Position numbers and translations under genes: made by a program
The notes under the pieces: generated by a model
Seen by the model: the letters and a program-made list of their open reading frames with translations, nothing else
What the model was told of the DNA's origin: nothing
The model's database searches: none
Origin: JACVRW01 sp963751105
Lineage (GTDB): Bacteria; Actinomycetota; Thermoleophilia; Solirubrobacterales; Thermoleophilaceae
Direction: 5' to 3'
Assembly (NCBI GenBank): GCA_963751105.1
Contig: CAVVTG010000002.1
Span: forward strand, 248,001-312,000
Length of the DNA stretch: 64,000 nucleotides
In this document: piece after piece, positions 30,491 to 38,561 of the stretch
Layout of the letters: each line of letters begins with the position of its first letter
How positions within the stretch are numbered: the stretch's first letter is position 1

Positions 30491-30496
30491 TAGCCT
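30491..30496 (+). promoter_or_regulatory. -10 box of a probable leaderless promoter (LysR gene)
   Basis: TAGCCT ends 9 nt before ATG 30506, and no ribosome site is present between them. Confidence 0.5.
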
Positions 30497-30505
30497 CGCT
30501 AATCG

Positions 30506-31408
30506 ATGTGGGAGACGATCCAGCTCAGGGAGATCAGGGTCTTCCTGGCCCTCGCGGACGAGCTTCACTTCGGGCGAGCGGCCGAGCGCCTCGGAGTCAC
30601 ACAATCGCGGGTCAGCCAGAGCCTGCGCGAGCTCGAGGCCAAACTGGGTGAGCGCCTCGTCCACCGCACGAGCCGTCGCGTGGCGCTGACGGCGGCCGGC
30701 GAGCGTTTCCTGGCGAACGTCGATCCTGCCCATCGGCGCCTGGCGGCCGTCCTCGAGCGAGCGAGCCGGCATGGAGGCGAGATCGAGGCAACGCTGCGGA
30801 TCGGTCTGCCCAACGCCGTTCCCGGGGGAGCCCGGCTGGTCGAGCTCATCAAGGCGTTCGAGGAGAGACACCCCGGGTGCGACGTGGACGTGAAGGAGCT
30901 GGCCCTGTCGAGCCGGTTCGAGCCATTGCGCCAAGGCGACGTGGATCTGATGGCGAGCCGCCTGCCCCTGCGGCAGCCGGACCTCGTGGTGGGCCCGACA
31001 CTCTCGCGAGAGCCTCGGGTGCTGGCAGTGGCTACGGATCATCCGCTGAGCAATCGAGATGAGGTGACCACGGAGGACATCGCCGACTACGAGGTGGTCG
31101 ACGTCACCGGAATGGTTCCGGCGGAGCTCGAAGGTGTGCTGATCCCCGAGAAGGCCTCGTCGGGAAGGCCGATGAAGCGCCGGCGGCTGAAACACCACGA
31201 CTGGAGCGAGCTCGTCACGATGATCGCCCGAGGAAAGCTCGTCCACCCCACGTTCGCCGACCAGTTCGCTCATCCCGGGATCCGCTGCGTGCCGATCACC
31301 GACTTACCAATGTGGACCAGCGCCCTCGTATGGCGCCGACGCGACTCCGGCCGGTGGGTGCGAGCGTTCGTCGACGTCGCCGAGAACCTCCTCGCCCCTA
31401 CATCTTGA
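30506..31408 (+). CDS. LysR-family transcriptional regulator
   Basis: This 300-aa regulator has the N-terminal winged helix (MWETIQLREIRVFLALADEL, HFGRAAERLGVTQSRVSQSL, LEAKLGERLVHRTSRRVALT) followed by a periplasmic-binding-like effector domain. The 74-nt divergent region with the RibD-like reductase suggests it may control that gene, as LysR proteins often do. Transcription appears leaderless (TAGCCT 9 nt upstream). The 3' end overlaps the HdeD gene by 11 nt. Confidence 0.93.
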   Translation: MWETIQLREIRVFLALADELHFGRAAERLGVTQSRVSQSLRELEAKLGERLVHRTSRRVALTAAGERFLANVDPAHRRLAAVLERASRHGGEIEATLRIGLPNAVPGGARLVELIKAFEERHPGCDVDVKELALSSRFEPLRQGDVDLMASRLPLRQPDLVVGPTLSREPRVLAVATDHPLSNRDEVTTEDIADYEVVDVTGMVPAELEGVLIPEKASSGRPMKRRRLKHHDWSELVTMIARGKLVHPTFADQFAHPGIRCVPITDLPMWTSALVWRRRDSGRWVRAFVDVAENLLAPTS

Positions 31409-31988
31409 GCTTGCGGATCTGGAAGGCCTTGACGATGTCCGTGACACCGTGGAGCAGGGCCCAGATGCCCGCGAAGACCAGCAGCAGGTAGGCCTTGTCG
31501 ATGAAGAACTGGCCGCCGGTCCAGAAGGCCAGCATGATCATCAGGATCCCGGAGATGAGCCCGAGCCACCAGAGCTCGTTGACTTCCCGCTCGACGAACG
31601 CCTGAATCGTCCAGAACACCCCCACCAGGAGGAACAGGAAGCCGAGGATGTCGGCGATGCCGGCGAAGGTGTCCTCGGGATTGAACAGGGCGATCACCCC
31701 GGCGACGATGAACAAAAGGCCGAACAGGTACCAGATCCATTTGAGCGTGGGGGCCACCGCGGCGACCATGAACTGCTGGAGGCCGGACAGCAGGAACATG
31801 AGGCCGATCAACACTCCGACGGTGGTGATCGAGGCCTGATCGAACTGCAGGATGACCAGGGCGATCAGGATCCACGCGATCCCCGCCACCAGCCAGAGCC
31901 ACCACAGGCGGCCGAATTCACCGGCGATCGCCCGCAGCTCCGTATCAGGCGCAACCGAGCTCTCAACGGGGCCAGCTGAGCTCTCCAC
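31398..31988 (-). CDS. HdeD/DUF308-family membrane protein
   Basis: This 196-aa protein has six hydrophobic helices in three paired repeats, typical of the HdeD family. The core repeats include LWLVAGIAWILIALVILQF, FLLSGLQQFMVAAVAPTLKW and YLFGLLFIVAGVIALFNPED, ending WALLHGVTDIVKAFQIRKLK. HdeD is linked to acid resistance in enterics; in actinobacteria these are stress-associated membrane proteins of unknown mechanism. The GTG start has GGGAGG upstream. Confidence 0.88.
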   Translation of the reverse strand: MESSAGPVESSVAPDTELRAIAGEFGRLWWLWLVAGIAWILIALVILQFDQASITTVGVLIGLMFLLSGLQQFMVAAVAPTLKWIWYLFGLLFIVAGVIALFNPEDTFAGIADILGFLFLLVGVFWTIQAFVEREVNELWWLGLISGILMIMLAFWTGGQFFIDKAYLLLVFAGIWALLHGVTDIVKAFQIRKLKM

Positions 31989-32103
31989 GACACCACCTCC
32001 CAGGTCGAATTGTGCGCTCGGCAGGCTACTCGTCGCTCCGGCCGCGATGTGAAAGTTCGCGCCCCGGGTTGCTCACTCGGCCTCGCACGTCGATGATGGC
32101 CCC

Positions 32104-32754
32104 ATGCGCCTGCCCCAAGCCGTGGCTCTGGCCGCGCTGCGCCCGGTCGTGGGAGCCGTGCGCCTCGGCGGCCGAGCCGCCGAGGCCGCGACCCTCGGAG
32201 TGGTCGACATCGTGCTCCGCTCGCGGGTCACCGAGGAGGTGCTCGACCGCGTCCTGACCAGCCCGCTGATGCGCGAGTCGATGAGCCGGGCGCTCGAGGG
32301 ACCGATCGTGGAGGAGATCGGGCGCGATTTCGTGCGTCATCGCGTGGTGGAGCGGGTGACCGAGATCGTGCTCGCGGGGGACGCCGTCGACCGCGCGGCC
32401 GCGCGCGTGCTCGAAGGACCGGAGCTCGAGCGCGTGGTGGAGGCCGCGGTGGCCAGCCCAGCGGTGGAGCGCACCGTGGCCCAGGTGATCGACAGCCGCC
32501 TGGTCGACCAGACGGTGGCCAACCTGCTGGAGAGCGAGGAACTGTGGGTGATGGTGGAGGAGATCGCCCGCAGCCCGGCCGTGACCGACGCTATCGCCAC
32601 GCAGAGCCTCGGGTTCGCCGACCAGGTCGCGGGGGAGGTCCGCTCCCGGTCCCGCGACGCCGACGACTGGCTCGAGCGCGCCGCCCGGCGGGCGCTGCGC
32701 CGCGGCGACCGCCCCCGACGCGACGGGCGCGGCCCGAGCCCGGCCGGGCGATGA
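32104..32754 (+). CDS. Helical hypothetical protein (216 aa)
   Basis: This 216-aa protein is almost entirely predicted helix with repeated 'V...VL.S..V...V' units: EEVLDRVLTSPLMRESMSRA, ERVVEAAVASPAVERTVAQV and VTDAIATQSLGFADQVAGEV, then an Arg-rich tail. The SPxV/SPxM recurrences suggest an internal repeat of about 35 residues. I do not recognise a domain. Its stop overlaps the RDD gene's start (ATGA), so it is co-translated with a membrane protein and may act at the membrane. Confidence 0.7.
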   Translation: MRLPQAVALAALRPVVGAVRLGGRAAEAATLGVVDIVLRSRVTEEVLDRVLTSPLMRESMSRALEGPIVEEIGRDFVRHRVVERVTEIVLAGDAVDRAAARVLEGPELERVVEAAVASPAVERTVAQVIDSRLVDQTVANLLESEELWVMVEEIARSPAVTDAIATQSLGFADQVAGEVRSRSRDADDWLERAARRALRRGDRPRRDGRGPSPAGR

Positions 32755-33314
32755 GCCACGCCGAAGACCGCCCACGCGGCTCCGCCTCGGCTCGCATCCA
32801 GGCCGCGAGGGCGCGCGAGGTGGCCAGCCGTGTCCACGGCGAGGCGCCGGCGGCCGACCGGGTCACCGAGTACGAGGGTCTCGTGACGCGTGCGCTGGCC
32901 TTCGCGGTGGACGCCGCGGTCATCAACGGTGTCGCGGCGGGGGTGGGCCTGGTGGTTGGCCTGGCGCTGTCGATCCTCGACGTGCCCGATGGCGTCGAGA
33001 AGGCGCTCGTCGCCGTCGGCGGAATGGCCTGGTTCTTCTGGTGGATCGGCTACTTCGTGACGTTCTGGTCGAGCACGGGGCAGACGCCGGGCAACCGGCT
33101 GCTGCGCATCCGGGTCTGCGACGCCGGAGATCGCACACCGCTGCGCCCACGGCGGTCGTTGATGCGCCTCGTCTACCTGAGCCTCGCCGCTATCCCTCTG
33201 TTCGCCGGCTTCCTCCCGATCCTGTTCGACTCGCGGCGCCGCGGCGTGCACGACATGCTCGCGCGGTCGGTGGTGGTGGGCGTGAGCGAGGAAGCGCCTC
33301 CTCCCGCGGCCTGA
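32751..33314 (+). CDS. RDD-family membrane protein
   Basis: This 187-aa protein has the RDD pattern: ALAFAVDAAVINGVAAGVGL (Asp in helix 1), WIGYFVTFWSSTGQTPGNRL, LLRIRVCDAGDRTPLRPRRS and DSRRRGVHDMLARSVVV. RDD proteins are small integral membrane proteins, some implicated in ion or antiporter activity. The ATG overlaps the previous stop by 4 nt; the NfeD gene follows after 61 nt. Confidence 0.9.
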   Translation: MSHAEDRPRGSASARIQAARAREVASRVHGEAPAADRVTEYEGLVTRALAFAVDAAVINGVAAGVGLVVGLALSILDVPDGVEKALVAVGGMAWFFWWIGYFVTFWSSTGQTPGNRLLRIRVCDAGDRTPLRPRRSLMRLVYLSLAAIPLFAGFLPILFDSRRRGVHDMLARSVVVGVSEEAPPPAA

Positions 33315-33375
33315 GGCAACCGCGCCGAACCGCGCGCGCCCACACCGGCGGGGGCGTACCATCTGAAGAGAGCAA

Positions 33376-33840
33376 ATGGTTGAGATCGGCGTGGTATTGG
33401 TGGTCATGGGGGTTGCCCTGTTGGTGGCCGAAGCCCACGCGCCCGGGGGCATCCTGGGATCCATCGGTGCCGCGGCGCTGGTGGGAGGGCTGGTGGTGGC
33501 CGTCAGCGCGGCGGGCGCCGCCACCGCCGTGGTCGTGGCGGCGGCCGTGGCCGCCGCCCTGGTGTCCGCTCTCTGGCTGGGCGTGGCCACGCGCAAGGCG
33601 CTCGCCGCCGGTCGCCTGCGGCCGTCTTCGGGACGCGAGGCCCTGAGCGGGCGTGCCGGAGTGGTCCGCAGCTGGTCGGGCGGGGTGGGTCAGGTGTTCG
33701 TCGACGGAGCGCTCTGGCGGGCCAGGCGCAGCGTGCTCGAGGAAGCCGAGCTGAGCGAAGGAGACTCTGTGGTGGTGGAGCGCGTGACCGGGCTGACGCT
33801 CGCCGTGCGGCGAGCCGAGGATTGGGAGCAGCCGTGGTGA
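33376..33840 (+). CDS. NfeD-family membrane protein
   Basis: This 154-aa protein begins with a hydrophobic helical region (MVEIGVVLVVMGVALLVAEA, APGGILGSIGAAALVGGLVV) and ends with an OB-fold soluble domain: REALSGRAGVVRSWSGG, GQVFVDGALWRARR, GDSVVVERVTGLTLAVRR. NfeD proteins pair with stomatin-like slipins and help organise membrane microdomains. The slipin gene overlaps its end (GTGA), the classic pairing. AAGAGAG precedes the ATG as ribosome site. Confidence 0.9.
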   Translation: MVEIGVVLVVMGVALLVAEAHAPGGILGSIGAAALVGGLVVAVSAAGAATAVVVAAAVAAALVSALWLGVATRKALAAGRLRPSSGREALSGRAGVVRSWSGGVGQVFVDGALWRARRSVLEEAELSEGDSVVVERVTGLTLAVRRAEDWEQPW

Positions 33841-34748
33841 TCGCCGTAGTGCTGATCGTGCTCGGGGTCGTTGCGCTGACCCTGGCCGCGCTCGCCGGAG
33901 CGTCGGTGCGAGTCCTGCGCGAGTACGAGCGTGGCGTGGTCTTTCGGCTGGGGCGCGTGATCGACGAGAAGGGCCCCGGCCTCGTTCTGCTCGTCCCCGC
34001 GGTCGACCGGCTGGTGCGCGTCACCCTGCGCACCGTCGCCCTGCGCATTCCCCACCAGGAGGTCATCACCCGCGACAACGTGCCCGTCCGGGTGGCCGCG
34101 GTGGCCTACTTCCGCGTGATCGATCCGCATCGCTCGGTGATCGAGGTCGAGGACTTCCGGAGCGCCACGCTCCAGATCGCACAGACCACGCTGCGCTCGG
34201 TGCTGGGCAAGGCCGATCTCGACTCGCTCCTGTCAGAGCGCGAGCGCCTCAACGAGAGCCTCCAGCAGATCATCGACGAGCAGACCGAGCCGTGGGGCAT
34301 CAAGGTCACGATCGTCGAGATCAAGGACGTGGAGATCCCCGAGCGGATGCAACAGGCGATGGCCCGCCAGGCCGAGGCCGAGCGCAACCGGCGCGCCAAG
34401 GTGATCAACGCGGAGGGCGAGTTCCAGGCGGCGGACCGGCTGTCCCAGGCCGCCGACGTGATTCGCCCGAACCCGGTCACGCTCCAGCTGCGCTACCTGC
34501 AGGCGCTCAACGACATCAGCGGCAACCAGGCGTCGACCATCGTGTTCCCGCTCCCGATCGACATGATCGGGCCGCTGCTGGACCGCGGAGGGGACGCCGC
34601 GGCTGCGCTTGGCGAAGCCGGCAGGGAAGCTGCCCAGAAGGCGCTCGCCCAAGCGCAGCAACCAGAGCTCCCCGAGCTCGAGGAGCCGGAGACCGCGGAC
34701 CCCGGCGAGCCCGCGCGGCTGAACCCCCACCGCGAGCAGCGCGGCTAA
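33837..34748 (+). CDS. Slipin (stomatin/SPFH-domain) family protein
   Basis: This protein of about 303 aa has one N-terminal membrane helix and an SPFH domain: VLREYERGVVFRLGRVIDEK, GPGLVLLVPAVDRLVRV, LRTVALRIPHQEVITRDNVP, VRVAAVAYFRVIDPHRSVIE, TTLRSVLGKADLDSLLSERE. A coiled coil follows (MQQAMARQAEAERNRRAKVI). Slipins form oligomeric microdomain scaffolds at the inner membrane with NfeD. GTG 33837 overlaps the NfeD stop. The acidic Pro/Glu tail is variable. Its end overlaps the convergent DoxX gene by 4 nt. Confidence 0.93.
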   Translation: MIAVVLIVLGVVALTLAALAGASVRVLREYERGVVFRLGRVIDEKGPGLVLLVPAVDRLVRVTLRTVALRIPHQEVITRDNVPVRVAAVAYFRVIDPHRSVIEVEDFRSATLQIAQTTLRSVLGKADLDSLLSERERLNESLQQIIDEQTEPWGIKVTIVEIKDVEIPERMQQAMARQAEAERNRRAKVINAEGEFQAADRLSQAADVIRPNPVTLQLRYLQALNDISGNQASTIVFPLPIDMIGPLLDRGGDAAAALGEAGREAAQKALAQAQQPELPELEEPETADPGEPARLNPHREQRG

Positions 34749-35185
34749 GCCTCGTCCACGTACGCGCTGGCGAGCCGAGCCAGGGCCAGCGCGCCGAGGA
34801 GAAGACCGAAGTCACGAAGTGCGATGTCGGCGTAGCCGCCCACCAGCAGGAGGCTCACGATGATGCCGCCGAGCCAACCGGCGACCAGCAGGCCGCCGAC
34901 GCGAGGCGACAGGGCGACGATCACCCCGGCGGCTATCTCGACTGCGCCGACCACGTACATCGCGTCCTGGCCCGTGCCCGGGATCAGGTCGTTGAACTCG
35001 GGCGCCAGGTACCGCGGCCAGTCCCCGATCATGACCTCGGCGAACTTGTCGAGGCCGAACAGGATCGGCGCGACGGTGAACCCGATCCGCAGCAGCATGA
35101 AGGCCTGAGCGGCGGGGTAGCTGCGCAGGGTGTTCGACGAGGGAACCGGAACGGGTCGCAGGACGCTTGCGATTGATGTGCTCAT
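34745..35185 (-). CDS. DoxX-family membrane protein
   Basis: The 146-aa product starts MSTSIASVLRPVPVPSSNT and has four helices with the DoxX pattern: FMLLRIGFTVAPILFGLDKF, VGAVEIAAGVIVALSPRVGG, LLVAGWLGGIIVSLLLVGGY and DIALRDFGLLLGALALARLA. DoxX-like proteins are small integral membrane proteins linked to thiol and oxidative stress. I chose ATG 35185 over an upstream in-frame codon that would add 51 unconvincing residues. A small imperfect dyad (GCGCC-CTGACT-GGCGC) lies just before the start. Confidence 0.85.
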   Translation of the reverse strand: MSTSIASVLRPVPVPSSNTLRSYPAAQAFMLLRIGFTVAPILFGLDKFAEVMIGDWPRYLAPEFNDLIPGTGQDAMYVVGAVEIAAGVIVALSPRVGGLLVAGWLGGIIVSLLLVGGYADIALRDFGLLLGALALARLASAYVDEA

Positions 35186-35216
35186 GACCGACTTAGCGCC
35201 CTGACTGGCGCCGAAC

Positions 35217-35450
35217 TTACCTGCCCGGGGAGTGGTCAGTACGGATGAGCTCGCGAAGGCTCTCGTAGTCCTCGCGACATGCGAGACAACCCTCGAGGTG
35301 GGGGCGCATTCCGGAGATGCGCTCCTCCGCGTCGACACCGCGGAGCTCGAGCTCGACGTACTCGTCGAGCTTCTCGAAGCACTCGTCGCAGAGCAGCTCG
35401 GGATCGCTCGGGCCGAGCAGTCGCTTCATGGCAGTGTCGTTCGTGTCCAT
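35217..35450 (-). CDS. Small zinc-finger anti-sigma-like protein
   Basis: This 77-aa protein has LCDECFEKLDEYVELELRG and RPHLEGCLACREDYESLREL, giving the HxxxCxxC motif of ZAS-type (zf-HC2) anti-sigma factors plus an extra CxxC. It lacks a membrane helix, so it would be a soluble anti-sigma or redox-sensing factor like RsrA. It lies 12 nt downstream of, and on the same strand as, the sigma-factor gene, the usual order for such pairs. A zinc/thiol switch is the likely mechanism. Confidence 0.82.
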   Translation of the reverse strand: MDTNDTAMKRLLGPSDPELLCDECFEKLDEYVELELRGVDAEERISGMRPHLEGCLACREDYESLRELIRTDHSPGR

Positions 35451-35462
35451 GGTCAGTCTCCG

Positions 35463-36086
35463 CTAGATCGAGTCGAGCGTGAAGCCCCTCCTGGCCAGGT
35501 CGGCGCGCAGCTTGCGCCGCGCGTCGTGCAGCGTCTTGTAGAGCGCGCCGCGGGTGGTGTCGAGCCTTTCGGCCAGCACGTCGAGCGGCACCGCGTTCAG
35601 GGTGAGCGCCACCAGCACCTCACGCTGGCAGTTCGTGAGGCAATCGTCGATCGAGTGCCGGATGGCCTGCATCAGGTCGCCGGTCTCGGCTTGGCTGTCA
35701 GGGGATTTGCCGACATCTGCCATCAGCGGCCAAGCCTCCGGCTTCAACACAACCTCGCGTTCCTGCCACGCGCGCCGGCGTAGGCGCACGCCGGCCTCGA
35801 GAAGGGCGAACTTGTAGGCCCAGGTGGTGAAGCGGCTCGCGCCACGGTAGGCGTCCAGCTTGGCGAGCACGGCGACCAGGGCGTCGTCGGCAGCCTGCGT
35901 TGCGATGTCGTCGAGCTCGTCCCCGCGGACGTGGGCGAGCGCTGCACGGCGACGCGAGACCTCGAACCGGGCGGCGCGGAGCAGCAGCTCGTATGGCCGT
36001 GCAATCGCCTGATCACGCTCCGGCCCCGACGCTCGCAACGCGTCCAGCCACGCGCGTGAGTCGGCCTCTGGCAGGCCCGACCGCAT
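35463..36086 (-). CDS. ECF-like RNA polymerase sigma factor
   Basis: This 207-aa sigma-70-family protein has region 2 around DDALVAVLAKLDAYRGASRF-TTWAYKFALLE (the -10-recognition helix) and region 4 at LTNCQREVLVALTLNAVPLD, VLAERLDTTRGALYKTLHDA, RRKLRADLA. There is no region 1 or 3. The partner is probably the zinc protein at 35217. Long N-terminal helices (RPYELLLRAARFEVSRRRAA) are typical of one ECF subgroup. Target promoters cannot be named from this window. Confidence 0.9.
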   Translation of the reverse strand: MRSGLPEADSRAWLDALRASGPERDQAIARPYELLLRAARFEVSRRRAALAHVRGDELDDIATQAADDALVAVLAKLDAYRGASRFTTWAYKFALLEAGVRLRRRAWQEREVVLKPEAWPLMADVGKSPDSQAETGDLMQAIRHSIDDCLTNCQREVLVALTLNAVPLDVLAERLDTTRGALYKTLHDARRKLRADLARRGFTLDSI

Positions 36087-36146
36087 GCTTGTCGCAGAGG
36101 CTAAATGCCCGGTTTGCGACCCGTGCCCGGCCGTTCTTACCTCTGG

Positions 36147-37103
36147 CTAAGCCGCGTCCGGCATCGCCTTGCGGGCCATCTTCTCCGGGTCGACCCGGAC
36201 CACGTCCCACACGAGCCCCACGGTCTCCATGCCCCGGATGACCATCCAGGACGGGTCCACCGGCCAGCGGCTCATGCCGTGCGAGGCCGAGGTGGGGAAG
36301 GCGTGGTGGTTGTTGTGCCACGACTCACCGAGCGTGAACGGGGCGAGCCAGAGCAGGTTGCGCGACTCGTCGCCGGTGTCGAAGCGGCGCCGCCCGAAGA
36401 AGTGGCACAGCGAGTTGATGCTGTAGGTCACGTGATGCACCACCAGCATGCGCACCCCGCCGCCCCAGAGCAGGCCGGTGAGCGCCGCCGTCCAGGTTCC
36501 GCCGATGGCGTAACCGAGAGCGAAGGCGAGCAACAGGCCACCCAGGGCCCAGACCAGGAAGGTCCGGTCCACGAAGCTGACGACCGGGTCCTTGACGAGA
36601 TCGGGGGCGTAGCGGCGCCGGTTGCCGCGCTGGGTGTGGATGAACAGCCAGCCGAGATGAGCGTGCAGAAGTCCCTTCAGGGCCCCGCGCCAGCCGCCCT
36701 CGTGCCCTACGTGCGGGCTGTGCGGGTCGCCCTCCTTGTCGGAGAAGGCGTGGTGCTTGCGGTGGTCCGCCACCCAGGAGATGACCGGGCCCTCGATGGC
36801 CACCGACCCGAGGATGGCCAGCGTCCCCCGCACCGGGCGGCTGGTCTTGAAGCTGCGGTGGGTCAGATGGCGGTGGAAGCCGACGGTCACGCCGAGCCCG
36901 GTTAGCAGGTACATGATCAGGAAGACGAAGACGTCGTGCCAGTGCAGCAGGTCGTTCCAGAGCTGCCAGCAGACGATGCCCAGCGCGATGAACGGCAACG
37001 CGGTGATCGTGCCGGTGGCGATCCGGTCGGCGGTCTCGTGCGCGACCGGCTCGACGTCGTCTGTCGTGGGCAGGGCTGGGTCCGTCACCGACGTTGTGGT
37101 CAA
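36147..37103 (-). CDS. Acyl-CoA/acyl-lipid delta-9-type desaturase
   Basis: This 318-aa di-iron membrane desaturase has all three His boxes: GFHRHLTHRSF (HxxxxH), ADHRKHHAFSD (HxxHH) and GESWHNNHHAFP (HxxHH). There are four predicted membrane helices (ALPFIALGIVCWQLWNDLLH and others). It introduces a cis double bond into saturated acyl chains, adjusting membrane fluidity. The TTG start at 37103 has GGAGG at ideal distance (GCAGGAGGCGCAGC), so an in-frame GTG at 37088 is less likely. The divergent DEAD-box helicase would fit a cold-response pairing (inference). Confidence 0.93.
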   Translation of the reverse strand: MTTTSVTDPALPTTDDVEPVAHETADRIATGTITALPFIALGIVCWQLWNDLLHWHDVFVFLIMYLLTGLGVTVGFHRHLTHRSFKTSRPVRGTLAILGSVAIEGPVISWVADHRKHHAFSDKEGDPHSPHVGHEGGWRGALKGLLHAHLGWLFIHTQRGNRRRYAPDLVKDPVVSFVDRTFLVWALGGLLLAFALGYAIGGTWTAALTGLLWGGGVRMLVVHHVTYSINSLCHFFGRRRFDTGDESRNLLWLAPFTLGESWHNNHHAFPTSASHGMSRWPVDPSWMVIRGMETVGLVWDVVRVDPEKMARKAMPDAA

Positions 37104-37134
37104 GCTGCGCCTCCTGCGTTCTTCCCTCGGGTCT

Positions 37135-37146
37135 TAGGGGACCCTA
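37135..37146. promoter_or_regulatory. Short dyad between desaturase and helicase
   Basis: TAGGG-GA-CCCTA is a perfect 5-bp dyad in the 203-nt divergent region. It is a possible operator; length alone makes it weak evidence. Confidence 0.25.
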
Positions 37147-37154
37147 CCCAGGAA

Positions 37155-37175
37155 GGCCGCGTTTATTACGCGGCC
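37155..37175 (+). promoter_or_regulatory. 5'-leader hairpin before the DEAD-box helicase
   Basis: GGCCGCGT-TTATT-ACGCGGCC has a perfect 8-bp stem and an AT-rich 5-nt loop, about 130 nt before ATG 37307. It could be a structured leader for temperature or autoregulated control, or the terminator of an unseen transcript. Confidence 0.4.
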
Positions 37176-37306
37176 TGCTACTTTCGGGGTGCGAGCGGCG
37201 CCGTCGCTCGCGAGGTTCTCGTCTCCGAACGCCGTTGCGATCTGGGTCAGCTGAATCTCCCAGATCTTTCGCGGCCGGTTACCGGCGCGCGGTGTCAGGA
37301 GTACGA

Positions 37307-38518
37307 ATGTCCAAGCAGTCCTTCGCCGATCTCGGCGTATCGAAAACGGTCGCGCGCGCCTTGGAGCGCAGCGGGATCGAAAATCCCTTCCCCGTCCAGG
37401 AGGCGGTGATCCCCGACGTCCTCGAGGGACGAGACGTGCTGGTGCGCTCACCCACGGGCTCCGGCAAGACGCTCGCGTTCGGCCTGCCGCTGGTGGACAT
37501 CATCGAGGCCGAGGATCCCCGCTGCGCGGCCCTCGTGCTCGTGCCCACGCGCGAGCTGGCCACGCAGATCGTCGAGGCCCTGCGGGACATCGCGGGCGCT
37601 CGCGCGCTCTCGGTGGCCTCCGTCTACGGCGGTGTGGGCCTGGAGCGCCAGGCCAAGCTGGCCAGGCGTGCGCACATCGTCGTGGCCACCCCGGGCCGCC
37701 TCGAGGACCTGATGGCACGCGGCGCGGTGCGCCTCGACCGGGTGCGGGTGCTGGTGCTCGACGAAGCCGACCGCATGCTCGACATGGGTTTCCGCCCCGC
37801 GGTCGAGCGAATCGTCCGCCAGACGCCGGCCGATCGCCAGACGCTGTTCCTGTCGGCCACGCTCGACGGCGAGACCGGCGGGCTCGCAGCCAAGTACACG
37901 CGCGACGCCCGGCGCCACGAGCAGGCGCCGGCGGAGAAGGAAGAAATCGCGGTGGAGCACCGCTTCGTGGCCGTCGCCCACGAGGGCAAGCTCGACTCCC
38001 TGGTCGACGCCCTGACCGAGGAGCGCGACTCGCGCACGCTCGTATTCGTGCGCACCAAGCGCGGCGCGGACCGGCTGGTCAAGCGGCTGCGCAACCGCGG
38101 TGTGGAGACCGCGGCGATGCACGGCGACAAGTCACAGTCGCAGCGCGAGAAGGCGCTGCGCCGGTTCAACTCGGGCGAGGTCGCTGCGCTGGTGGCCACC
38201 GACGTCGCGGCGCGCGGCATCCACGTGGACGGCATCACCCACGTGATCAACTTCGACGCCCCCGAGGACCGCGACACCTACATTCACCGCGTGGGCCGCA
38301 CCGGCCGTGCCGGGCGCACCGGTATCGGCATCACCTTCGTGATGGGCGACCAGGCCCACGACGTGGGCCGCATTGCCGCCGACCTGCGGCTGCACGCGCA
38401 GTTCGCTGAGAGCGGGCTGAGCGCCGCGGGCGGCCGCGGGCACGGAGGCCAGCGGCCCAAGCGCGCCCCGCGCCGGGCCCAGCACCCGCGCGGCGGGCGG
38501 CGGCACAGCCGCCGCTAG
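37307..38518 (+). CDS. DEAD-box ATP-dependent RNA helicase
   Basis: This 403-aa RNA helicase has the full motif set: Q-motif region GIENPFPVQEAVIP, motif I SPTGSGKTLAFGLP, Ia PTRELATQ, Ib TPGRLEDL, motif II VLDEADRMLDMGF, III LSATLDG, IV TLVFVRTKRGADRL, V ATDVAARGIHVDGI and VI HRVGRTGRAGRTGIG. The C-terminal 50 residues are Arg/Gly/His-rich, typical of RNA-binding tails. Such RhlE/DeaD-like proteins unwind structured RNA in ribosome assembly, especially in the cold. ATG 37307 follows AGGAG. The ~130-nt leader holds a strong hairpin. Confidence 0.95.
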   Translation: MSKQSFADLGVSKTVARALERSGIENPFPVQEAVIPDVLEGRDVLVRSPTGSGKTLAFGLPLVDIIEAEDPRCAALVLVPTRELATQIVEALRDIAGARALSVASVYGGVGLERQAKLARRAHIVVATPGRLEDLMARGAVRLDRVRVLVLDEADRMLDMGFRPAVERIVRQTPADRQTLFLSATLDGETGGLAAKYTRDARRHEQAPAEKEEIAVEHRFVAVAHEGKLDSLVDALTEERDSRTLVFVRTKRGADRLVKRLRNRGVETAAMHGDKSQSQREKALRRFNSGEVAALVATDVAARGIHVDGITHVINFDAPEDRDTYIHRVGRTGRAGRTGIGITFVMGDQAHDVGRIAADLRLHAQFAESGLSAAGGRGHGGQRPKRAPRRAQHPRGGRRHSRR

Positions 38519-38561
38519 CCGGCCGCTCGCTCGACGCCGGGGCCGGGGATACTTGGCGGAC

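Noticed and set aside
35187..35212. GCGCC-CTGACT-GGCGC before the DoxX gene as a further regulon site
   Set aside because: A single CCCTGA without the N5 partner and outside the LAL block; spacing also differs.
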